NCBI RefSeq assembly: GCF_910596095.1
Contig: NC_056539.1
Location: forward strand, 9,374,501-9,438,500
Direction of reading: 5' to 3'
Length of the DNA stretch: 64,000 nucleotides
Source of the DNA: Thunnus maccoyii
Lineage: Eukaryota > Chordata > Actinopteri > Scombriformes > Scombridae
The notes under the pieces were generated by a model that saw only the letters and a program-made list of their open reading frames with translations, was not told the DNA's origin and searched no databases. This document shows positions 54,501-64,000 of the stretch, in pieces. Each line of letters begins with the position of its first letter. Position 1 is the first letter of the stretch. The position numbers were made by a program, and so were the translations under genes.

Positions 54501-56934
54501 CCTACCATACACTCTTAAGGTTATTCTCTTTTCTGATCTGTCCAATATACTTGTTTGAATAACTTTGCACCAATTATTGCACATTCAATTAATGCATAGC
54601 AACAACACCTTGGATAGTTCAATGGGACATAAAATGGATAAAATGTAGACTCACCCATCTTCAGAAACAATAAATTACTTAATGGTGGCAAATTGGTTAT
54701 ATATCAACATTGGCAAAAACAACACTCCATACTTTTTCAGACATTTTTAATGAAGATGGACTTGGAAATTTTCAGGATCTTAAATGCACTTTTATGTTGC
54801 CTAGCAGCGCCTTCTTCATGTACCGACAGCTACGTACAGTAATGTGTACCTATGGTGAGACACACACACACACACAGACAGACCTTCTTCATCTTGGGAT
54901 TGAGGTTGGTGTAGCTATATGTGATAATGAGCTGGATTGCTTCATTGGCTATCTCTTCATCAGGGGTTTCCATGGCGATGCGCCAGATAAAATCCATCCC
55001 TGCCAGGTCAAGGCGTTCCACACACTGAAATATGATACATTAAACATTAATGTCAACCATTAAGGTGTCTCTTTATCAGTATGAACACTGCATTTCACTC
55101 TCACTGACCAAACAACTAACTCTAAACATTATTTGTAATGTGAATCAAGAGGAATGTGAGTAAGGACTGACCAGCTGAGTTCCTTGGCGTTTCAGACGAT
55201 GGTCACACAGATTGACATTCTCAAAGAAGGTCTTAAACAGATTGAAACCTGAGAGACACATACAACATATGAACTGGGGTATCACATACGTATTCATGAA
55301 CTAATTCTGAAAGGCTGTAGGTCAATAATGCATCTCTCACCATTCATGGTGATCTCATAAGGCTCCAGTTTTAGGATCTTCTCCTTGAAGAGCTGCTGCT
55401 GAACATCACTCTCGAGGTCATGTTGTCCTTTGGTGAACCACTCAAAACACATCTGCATAAATCAAAACATACGATGTTAAAGCTTCATTAAGCTGAATTC
55501 TGGATGAAGTGCTTGGGAACAGATGTCAGATTGCACAGAACTGTGGGTTCTCCAGACAGTAATCTATGTTTAGTGCTATTTGTCTTTAGGTACTACTTTT
55601 TGTTACACTGTAGTGTGTTTGCGCTGCAATTTCTCCCCCAAATTTAAACATGATTACTGAACCATCCAAAATTATCCCTAAGATTCCAAATGGGACAAAT
55701 AGAGGAGGGGTGCCAAAGATCAGTACTACCAAATAAACCATTAAAATCCTCCTCTTCACTATTCTATCTCTTGTTGCACTCAAGTGCTGTGTTTATTAAA
55801 TTTTTGACCAAAAATATACAATCAAGAACAGCAGGTAACACTGCATGCCCTCATGAGACTGAGAAGATCAGCATTAATATCAAAATCATGGACCAGGGTC
55901 ACACGTTTTCATTTTGTGCTTGTTTTACTGTATGTTTTAGTGCTTTGAACACAGTTCTAAAAAGAAAGAGGAGAATGGAGTAAGTGACTAATGTTTCATG
56001 TGATCCTACACGTTCCTCCACAGCAGTCATCCAGAGAGAGGTGCTTGTAACAACAGCCGAGGGACAAGCAAGGACAAGGTTGCATTTACATAACTGTTTT
56101 CATCTCCTCACCTCACGGTCAAGTTCACAGACATCCGGCCCGGATACCAGGCACTCCCAGAGCTCCTTGGCCCTGTTCCAGACCAGGTAGAGGCTGGCCT
56201 CCTGGAGGAAGAAGGCCAGGAAGCGCAGGTGGCTGTCCAGATACTAAACAGATTCAGAGAGAGACACGTCATCTTGACCCTCAAACAAACACACACTGTC
56301 AACACGTAACACTGTGCTGTTCAACTTGAAATACATCCTGTGTACTGTGCAAACCCAGAACAGAGGTCAGATAAAATAAGATCCAAATGACATTAATGAC
56401 CTCAATGTCAAATCATTAATTGTGTCATTAATCATTTGTATGAGCTGCAATATGATAGAACAGTAAATGCATAAAAGGAGATCAATAAAATGACAACAGA
56501 AATAAATAAATGCAGTTGTGATTCTTGAAATTAAATTACACTAAGAAAAAGGTTTAAGAGAGAAACTCCAACATAGACAAACCTCCTGGTAGGTGTATCG
56601 TCCGTCCACCAGAGTAGATCCCGAGAGGCCATTATTACCCGAAGCGGTCACAGCGAGTCGATGACAGCACACAAGGGATCCCGTGATCAGTTTGACGATC
56701 TCAAAATTCTTTTTCAAGTCCTGGATGATGCTCTATGGGCAAGCAGGGAGGGGTTACCATGACAACATTACACTAATTGTAAAAACAGATTTTGATTGTG
56801 TGTGCGCTTGTTTGTGTTACCTTGTCTTGTTTCTGATAGGTCTGCTTTATGAAAGAACGGGTGATCTCGTGAAGCTGACGGAGAGCAGGAACGACCCAGA
56901 CTGCCTGAGGAGTGCTCTGCTGTGAAGCCTGTTG

Positions 56935-56972
<38 letters not shown>

Positions 56973-59900
56973 CAGATAATCAGATAATGATATCCACTAC
57001 AGCAGAGTGAGCACATGAACACATGCTGCAAAAACAGAGGTCTGTGATGGTCTTCATTAATCTGATTTTGTTATTAGATTGACAATATTCATTATCCTTG
57101 CTTTGCCATCAGAGACCCACCATTTTTGCAGTAAGGACTTGGCAACAACGTGAGAAAGAAAATCAGGGCCAGGGATGTAAAACATGGGTAAACAGTTTTA
57201 GGACTGTCAAAAAGTTCAAATTTGCCCTCTTGAAACTGTTTCTTTAAAGTCAAATATTAAACATAACTTTCTTTACAAAACTCTGGATATCCATGGCTCT
57301 GATTACATTCCTCTTTGCATGAGTAAACATGCTAGCACTTCCACCAAAGCTGACCACTCATCCAGCAGCTAAATCACTTATTTAATTCATCCAGCTCTCA
57401 CCCAGGACAAGATCAACACCACCGTGTAATCATTAGTCAGAGCCAAAACCCTCTTAGTAAGGCAAGCGGAAGATTAACATACACCTGGTTGAACTACCTC
57501 ATGTTACAATCAAGTGTGAAATTATCAACCTGTGACCAATGAAACCCCTTTGTGGTCAAGCCCTCCTCCTCGATTGGCTGGCAGGCGTGAAGCAGCGAGA
57601 TTGGACACAGATTGGTCAGAGGAATTATAAACAATAAGGGCTTCTTCTCTTACTTTGGACAAAGAGTTAGCTTTCCTCTTTCCCCAAGTGCCAGTAAGAA
57701 ATGAACTTTGAGTGTCGCTGCCTTTAGTGTCCTCCTGAGTGTAAGTCTAGAAACATACATTTCATTTGAGCTGGGACAGATTGTAAGACAGAAATATTTT
57801 TGTTCAGTATGTGTGGCCTTAATCAATTTAAAAAAGACATTCATCCTGGTGGATATTTTGACATCATATCAAAGCAGGAAAAGCACAGGTGTAATTAAAG
57901 ACATTAACAATTGCTTTGTTTTATTTAGGTGTACCAGTCGGTCATGTCAGAGAGCCAGCATGAGTATTAACAGGAAGCGGACACACCTACATGCATGACT
58001 GACTGGTGATGTACAACAAATACATCTAGAAAAGCAGGATGAAACATGAATTCCTTTCAGACTTTAATGCATTTTCACCTACAACACTTTAGTTGTTCCT
58101 GTTTTCCTACATGTAAAAGTAAAATACACATTAATTCCTTCCACACACTTTCATTTATCTTTCCCTGCAATATTGTCAGTATCCATTAAATAAATCAAGA
58201 CTAAATCACAATCAGGTAAAAGATCAATAAAACAAACTGCAGAGCGTATGCCTAATATGTGTAGTAGTCCAGAGCTTTCTTAAATCTGACAAATCCTTCT
58301 TTGTGCATGCATGAATATGAAGGAATTATTTCATTAGTTTGACAACATCTTGAGAAATAAGCCCCACTGATGAAGGTAAATACTAAGGCAGAGCTAAGAA
58401 ACAGAAAGATGAAATAAGAAAAGAGTAAAAAGGAAGGGATTAGATGAACTCTGTGTCTGTGGTCTGTCTGTTTGACACATTCAGAACGACTAAATCAACC
58501 AAGAGAGGAAAGTAAGAGTAAAGGAAGACAGATAAATTGACTTTTTTCTTGACTTTCAAAAAAGCTTTCAAATATATAATGAACTCATGAGAGACAGGCA
58601 CTTGTTTGGTGAAAATGGAGCCAGAGAATGACCCCATCTTCATAAACCACTGCTGCTCCACTGATGCTAGACTGGGGTACAATATGATGCAAGAGATGAA
58701 AGCAAACTTAAGTCAAAGGGTAACATGCAGCACTAACAAGGACGTGCTAACTTTAGAACAAAACTGTCACAACAGGAAGATGAACGCAGGGGCCCTGTGC
58801 AGTATTTACTTTAAACTTGTGCTGCAGTTTTCAGCTGCACAATAAACAATCACTGTTTTGTTATATGTACATAGAAAATAAAAAATAAACCTATCTACTA
58901 GGGGTGTAACGATTCTCCAAATCCACAGTTCAGTTCAGACCTCGATTTTTGAGCCACAGCTCAGGTCATACTTCTTTTTTAGGGGAATGGGAGGAGAAGA
59001 AAAACAAGGGGAAAAAAATTCTGGGTTTTATTAAATCAACTACAATTTGGAATATCAAAAACACTAAAGAACACTATGAAGGTACATTAACTTTATAAAT
59101 TAACTAACACAAATTAACTAAGTAAACAAAATCATTTCCTTTATTAACCTCAGCTGCAGAGGTCACAAAGCCTTTATTGGAAGCAGGCTTATATTAGAGA
59201 GAGGCCTTTATTTCTAATTCCCTCTGCTTGATAAGTATATGAGAGAGTTATGAGAGCTCAACAGGCTGCGCCTGCAGCGGTGGCAGCAGGTTGGGGGGAG
59301 ACCACGACATGGAAGACAGAATCGTGTCTTGAGACCGTGGACATCTTTGTTGCGGTTTCAGTCTCGGTTTCAGAACCGTTACACACCTAGTGCCTACTTA
59401 TAGAGCCGTCACCCACTGAAACTCTACACCACAACTAACACTAGCCTACACATCTACAAAGACAATGTTGAGTGTCTGTAGCATCTCGGACTCACCTTCT
59501 TAATGTCTTCAATACATTTAATGATGTAACTCCGTTTCACAGCCTCCTTGACTGCGTAGGCATCGCTCAGGATCCCCAGGTGCTCCTCCAACGCCTGCTG
59601 AACCAGACTGGTGGGCAGGGTGGGGAGGTGTGCCAGCTCCCACAGCACCTCCAGCACCTGAACAGACACACACACGCACACGATGCTACACTTTTATAAT
59701 GAAACCTAACATATTGTCAATTCCTTATTTCTTTTCCTAATTACTTCTGAATGTCATTAGCATTGACAGATATACCAGCGTACCTTGCCTGTTGTAGTTT
59801 CAGACCGCGCCTCTCTGCCGATCCTCCCGATCAGACTGAGCAGCTTCTGCCTCACACGGTCACTCTCAACCTCCCAGCTCTAAACAACATGCAAACACAT

Positions 59901-62900
59901 TATTACCAAAACTACACACACACACTTACAGGTCACTTTGATTTAAAATCAATTTATTCCCCATAACCCCAGTCCCAGAGATGTGGCCCCACGGACCTTC
60001 TGTATGAGCACGAAGAGGTGGGTGAGTTGATCAAAGCTGAACTTCACAGCAGCAGCAGCGATGATTGTGTGAATGTTTTCAATCACAGTTGATGACTGGC
60101 CTGCCTGAAATGCAGACACAGGAATCAATAGATCCATCAAAGGACAGGACATTTGTCTATTTTAACATTTGTCACACACACAAATGATGATAAATACAGT
60201 ATCATTGATGCTCCTATGTACATAAAATAAGTTAACTGCTCAGTTTACAGATTAACAATTAAAATAGACAAACCTGTTGAACGTGCTTAATGAAGATGTA
60301 ATAATAACATAACAGTAATACTATTGATGCGTGCAGTCGTGCTGACCTGGATTTTCCAGATCTTGGAGAGTTCGTCCAGCGACAGTTTACTCCCCAGCAG
60401 CTCAATGATTCCCTTAATTCTCTCACAGTACTGAGCCTGGTCAATGTTACCTGCAACAAAGAAACATTTAATGACCACAGTGAGTACCGCCAACCTGGGG
60501 CCAAACACCCTCACAAGCAATCTGGATGATTCCTTTCTTGTTTCAAATTAAGTGGCTACAATGTTTAATTATTTGTTGAGATGTTTTGTGATACAAGTCA
60601 GTTTGTGCTGTCCCAGGACGTGATGTATGTTCTTACCCTCCAGTGCTATTGACAGGACTGAGTTCTCTACAAGCCAGTCTAGCAGTTTATCCGTGTCAAT
60701 GGCGTTTTTCACTGTCTTAGCCACCGTGCTCTCCTCTATTAACTTTGTCACCTGCAAGACAATATACACAAACACAAGGTGAGAAGATCATCAAAAACTG
60801 ATTAAAACACCAAGATGAAAAAACTAAACATGTCATTTATTATTTTTATATATGACTGGACAGTTCAGGTGTCCGCAAGAGCTGACCTCTTTGAGGGAGT
60901 TCATCTTGGTAGAGAAATGGGGGGTTTTGAGCATACGCAGCAGTGTGTCCAGCCGCAGGTCATCTACCACATTTACCAACTCCCTCTGGAACCTCATACA
61001 CAACAGCTTGATGGCCGACAGCAAGTCAGGGATGCTCACCAGGCGCTAGAGTTAAAGGACAAACGAGGAAGGTGACCAAGTTATAACATATTCATTAAGT
61101 CACAATCATTGTACATGTTTTCTTAAAACTTTGGATAATGTTTTCTTTACATTTTTTCCCCTTTTACTCCTAAATTTCACTGGCCAATTCCCCTGACTGG
61201 CACAGCAAAACTTTGACCCAGTTGGGTATGATAACTACACCACTTGAATCACATCACAAACAATACAGACTAATAAAAACATATTCTACATAGCTTGCAG
61301 TGATGGAATACAAATAGAAAAAAAAGGATTGTACCATCTCTTCCAACACTTAAAAGATGTGAAAAGATTACTTTTAAAGTTTGGCACAGCATCTCTGCCA
61401 TCTGTCGCTGTTTGATTACCAGCTGATAGAGATTCAACATCATACCCGCTGCCTCATTTGCCGTCTGCACTGCTTTTAAATGTGTTTGCTTGCTATGGTT
61501 GTTCTGTAGCAGCATAAGCGAGGGAGCTGCGCAGCCAAATGGAGCACAGCCAAAAGACCCCACAGTCCCCCCCAAAATCCCGCTCCCCCACTGTGCAGTA
61601 CTGTGCACCATCCAGTAAGAGTCACTAGTTCGGCAACAAGGATAAGATCCCTCAACTGCTTCCCACTCATGAACAATGGCAATTGTGTTTGTTGGAATGC
61701 ACACTGAAGATGAACATACCACTCCCAGGAAATTGAAACAGACCTTTGTGGGGTAATTCGAGTGCTTTTTGTCACTGCGTCTCTCTTCTACAAATTTAAG
61801 AGCAAAAATCATAAGAAGGTGACAACAAAACGCTACCTTGTCTTTAAGGTCCTTTTCCTCCAGGTTCTGTACATATGTGATCATCTTGTGGATGACTGGA
61901 TCGAGCATGGGCTGGAAAAAACAATATGAGACTTTGTTGATCCCTGTGGGGGAAAAGGGCCACTGCAGCAGCACACAGTAAGAGGATACAGCAAATAAAA
62001 ATAGAATATAGAATAGAAATCAGAATGGAGCACAAAGGTCATGTAAACACACACAACTTCTCATTTCAATACAGCTTAGATAGGAAAAAAGAAGACAGAA
62101 AGTAGACACATATAGAGTAGCGGTCCAATTAATTGAAACAAAGGACACAAATAACCAGATATGGATCAGTATACAACCTTTAAGTGTGTGTCTTTACATG
62201 TGAGTAGATAAGATAGCTCACCTGGACGAGACTGGAGTTTAGGTATTCAGCGCAAACTCCAAGAGGCTGGACGAGAGCTGATACACACTGCAGATGAGCA
62301 GATGGAGAGAGACAGAACAAATCAGGCATGACAAAAACCAAGGAGGAAGGAAATCAGCTTATCAGTACCAGTTGTGGTATAAGTATCATCAGAATTATTC
62401 ATTCCATCTCTTTTTATTTTTGTAAAAGTGTTAATGGGATGTATTTATGGGTGTCATTTTTGATGGCTTATGAAGGAAGACATACAACAACACTACTCTA
62501 ACACTCCACTTAAAATAAAGTGTCTAGGCCAGAGGTCAAACAGCATTTAAACTGATACTGTTCACTGTTGCATGTGAGTGAGATGGAGGGAGTGTAAACA
62601 GATGTGTGAGTGAGCTTCCAATAGCGGAGCCCAGCTGTCATTTGTCATTCAGTACTAAATCACAGGAGCTTAATGAATGGTTCCTGTGTTCCTATCTTTT
62701 TTTCGGACTTTCTTCAATCTCTGCTTCTGGGCTCGTGCAGCTCCTGTCTCCTCCACCTTCCTCTTCTATTCACTCTGGGACGACCCCCCCCCCCCCTCCC
62801 GCACTTGACTTCCTGCTCAACAGAGAAAAATGAATGACTCACCCTTGGGAGCCCAGAGAGGAGGGAGCACTCCTCCCATTATTTTTTTCTCCTTTCACTT

Positions 62901-64000
62901 TCACCATCCCTCACTCTCCTGTACTTGGAGTATGTTAGGTATGTGACAGCTTACAAACTCTACTGAACTCCCACTGCCACTGAAGAATGCAACAGTGGTC
63001 CGCAACCGGTCTCTGACCCATTAATATGCTAATGATTAAAGTGAGTGTGCGTTCATACACACACACTGAATCAATGGCTATGCGCTGCTGTGGTTCCGGC
63101 CAGGTTCCCAGAAGGAAGCATCAGTACAAGGATGCCTCAGAACACGTAACACAACAGAGCATTTCAAGCATCACACAGCGGGAGGATGAGAGGGTGTGTT
63201 TGTATGTAAGTGAGTATTACTGAGGGGAAAGAGAGGGACATTCAGCACTCTGCAGCTGAGAGCAGTAAGGGTAAACATGATGACCTTTTGCCTGTATAGG
63301 CTGTCTCAAAGTCTGTCTAGTCCGTCTCTCCATTCATCACCAGGGTAGTAACTATTTCATCACTCTTAAGATACATCTGGACATATGTAAGGAAGGCAGG
63401 GAAGACAAATGTAGGAGAGGATAGTCTTACAGCAATTTCAATTTCGTCGGTGTTGAGCTTAGTCTGGATGGCAGTGAATCCTTCCAACTCTCCAAACTTC
63501 ACAAAAAAAGAAGAGGAGAGGAGAAATGAGGAAAAACAGATATAACAGAAGGTATTTGTGGCATATATGTAAAGAGAGAATATCTGGGTGATTGCTCATT
63601 ACTCACTCGATTCACCAAATCAACCAGCCAACCATGAGGCTCCTGAAACAGACAATTATGTGTTTAATGGGTTTATTCAGCAATGACACTGCAAAATTAT
63701 CATTGGACACACACACACGTTTTCTGACAGCTGTTGTGTGTCAGTCCCACATGTTCCGCTGAGCCCCTGTGGCTCAGTTACACAACAGTGGGGGTGAAGA
63801 ACTAATTTGTCTTCCCTTGAACACGACTATGGACTGTAAACAAAGGCTAATAAGGAAGTGGGAATATAAATACTAGCATAGCTTTACATACTTGCAAATG
63901 CATCTGGATAAATTGGCACATTTATTCTAATAACACGTCACAGGGGTAAAGTACAGGATGAGACCAGATAAATGAGACATCTCTTACTTTCTGATAGGTG
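36819..64000 (-). CDS. usp24: Ubiquitin carboxyl-terminal hydrolase 24, 62 exons visible, N-terminal part off window
   Basis: USP24 is a very large cysteine-type deubiquitinase. I traced 62 coding exons by homology and splice phase; together they give 7000 coding bases, about 2332 residues to the stop codon TAG at 36819-36821. Human USP24 has 2620 residues, so roughly 280 N-terminal residues, including the UBA domain, lie past base 64000. Order of regions: helical-repeat N-terminal part (59496-64000), middle region with a ubiquitin-like fold (48349-56928), USP catalytic core (44990-48256), and helical C-terminal part (36819-44597). All junctions keep one frame. Every intron seen is GT-AG except one GC-AG. 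One human exon of about 25 residues has no recognised counterpart between 59496 and 56928. The final residues SDLEDVDP match the human ending SDLDDVDP. Confidence 0.96.
39070..41552 (-). other. Large usp24 intron, repeat-rich
   Basis: About 2.5 kb between exons 41553-41642 and 38967-39069, whose reading frame joins directly as in human. No exon is seen. Content looks repetitive (for example GCATTCTGGGATACTAGG near 40421) but family and borders could not be set. Confidence 0.5.
42506..42547. repeat. (CA)n microsatellite in usp24 intron
   Basis: About 21 CA units in the 1.3 kb intron between exons 43299-43412 and 41771-41978. Confidence 0.9.
44990..48256 (-). other. usp24: usp24 exons for the USP catalytic domain
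   Basis: Exons: 48137-48256, 47883-48008, 47480-47578, 47279-47361, 47032-47173, 46824-46943, 46371-46585, 45452-45576, 44990-45131. The Cys box [18 protein letters not shown] places the nucleophile codon at 48188-48190. The His box [13 protein letters not shown] places the catalytic His codon at 46397-46399, and [12 protein letters not shown] carries the third-member Asp/Asn region. Two CxxC pairs (KICKDC and YYCEKC) form the likely zinc-binding fingers. All residues needed for deubiquitinase activity are present. A Gly/Ser-rich acidic insert ([18 protein letters not shown]) lies between the strands before the His box. Confidence 0.95.
48349..56928 (-). other. usp24: usp24 exons for the middle region with ubiquitin-like domain
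   Basis: Exons: 56821-56928, 56583-56732, 56112-56243, 55341-55452, 55172-55248, 54884-55024, 54088-54141, 53880-53995, 53656-53722, 53461-53571, 53264-53362, 52770-52943, 52585-52670, 52315-52423, 51942-52097, 51482-51579, 51169-51264, 50855-51077, 50584-50746, 50184-50345, 49939-50009, 49668-49828, 49516-49577, 49015-49206, 48712-48826, 48349-48493. Exons 53461 to 52943 encode a ubiquitin-like module ([18 protein letters not shown] ... [15 protein letters not shown]), followed by a Ser-rich linker. The segment around 52315-52097 ([12 protein letters not shown]) differs from human more than its neighbours. Confidence 0.93.
56937..56971. repeat. (CA)n microsatellite forming the acceptor tract of a usp24 exon
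   Basis: As transcribed this is (GT)n ending six bases before the CAG of the 56928 acceptor, in the place of a polypyrimidine tract. Confidence 0.95.
56972..59495 (-). other. Large usp24 intron with no recognised exon
   Basis: About 2.5 kb between exons that join in phase 0. Human USP24 has about 25 extra residues here (beginning PGEW); I could not find them. The intron includes an hAT-like element at about 58899-59391. Confidence 0.6.
58899..59391. mobile_element. hAT-like MITE in usp24 intron
   Basis: Left end TAGGGGTGTAACGATTCT and right end complement TAGGTGTGTAACGGTTCT are inverted repeats with the TAGGGGTGTAACG motif typical of fish hAT elements. Flanking octamers CTATCTAC and GTGCCTAC share five of eight bases, a possible decayed target duplication. 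Non-autonomous. Confidence 0.8.
59496..64000 (-). other. usp24: usp24 exons for the N-terminal helical region
   Basis: Exons, in transcript order: 63988-64000 (cut by window edge), 63607-63642, 63431-63496, 62222-62287, 61837-61911, 60887-61045, 60637-60751, 60347-60450, 59997-60104, 59784-59879, 59496-59657. They include [48 protein letters not shown] and [17 protein letters not shown], all close to human USP24. This part probably forms armadillo/HEAT-like helical repeats; that fold is inferred. Confidence 0.93.

Noticed and set aside
57541-57720. Possible missing usp24 exon (frame with [10 protein letters not shown] followed by GTAAGAG)
   Set aside because: The donor is good but there is no clear acceptor in phase and no resemblance to the human PGEW segment.
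61270-61974. Longest open frame of the window, 234 residues, minus strand
   Set aside because: It is the usp24 exon 61837-61911 read through into flanking intron; only the PMLDP...DLKDK part is conserved and it has a clean acceptor and donor.

Overview
This window is vertebrate nuclear DNA, almost certainly from a ray-finned (teleost) fish and probably a spiny-rayed percomorph. The evidence is split genes with GT-AG introns, fish-type protein sequences, long CA microsatellites, and many short TTAA-flanked and hAT-like miniature transposons typical of percomorph genomes. The gene order DHCR24 - two TMEM61-like genes - BSND - PCSK9 - USP24 matches the block known from human chromosome 1p32, so this is a conserved syntenic segment and not an accessory region. 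I found no prokaryotic-type system, CRISPR array, rRNA or tRNA.

Layout. (1) 1-8933, minus strand: dhcr24, the sterol delta-24 reductase, complete except for its last coding exon, which lies off the left edge. Its promoter at about 8.95-9.22 kb carries a sterol-response-like element and three CCAAT boxes. (2) 10.6-24.2 kb, plus strand: three small tandem genes for two-pass membrane proteins, namely two TMEM61-like genes and bsnd (barttin, the CLC-K chloride channel subunit). All three split an AGG arginine codon after its second base, which suggests common ancestry. (3) 26.3-33.3 kb, plus strand: pcsk9, complete in 12 exons (668 residues), with catalytic triad, self-cleavage site and LDL-receptor contact residues preserved, and a near-perfect copy of the known PCSK9 sterol element upstream. 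(4) 34-64 kb, minus strand: usp24, a giant deubiquitinase. Sixty-two exons are traced here (about 2332 residues, including the whole catalytic domain and the true C terminus); roughly 280 N-terminal residues lie off the right edge. pcsk9 and usp24 converge tail to tail at about 33.3-34.2 kb.

Function. dhcr24 and pcsk9 both serve cholesterol balance: one makes cholesterol, the other controls LDL receptor turnover. Both keep SREBP-type promoter elements here. bsnd and its neighbours are ion-channel-accessory type membrane proteins. usp24 is a housekeeping ubiquitin protease. The intergenic and intronic DNA is rich in miniature inverted-repeat elements, at least one nested, plus dinucleotide repeats, several of which sit against splice sites. 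Exon borders were read by eye from splice signals, reading-frame phase and recalled human proteins; they fit one continuous frame in each gene but have not been tested against transcripts.
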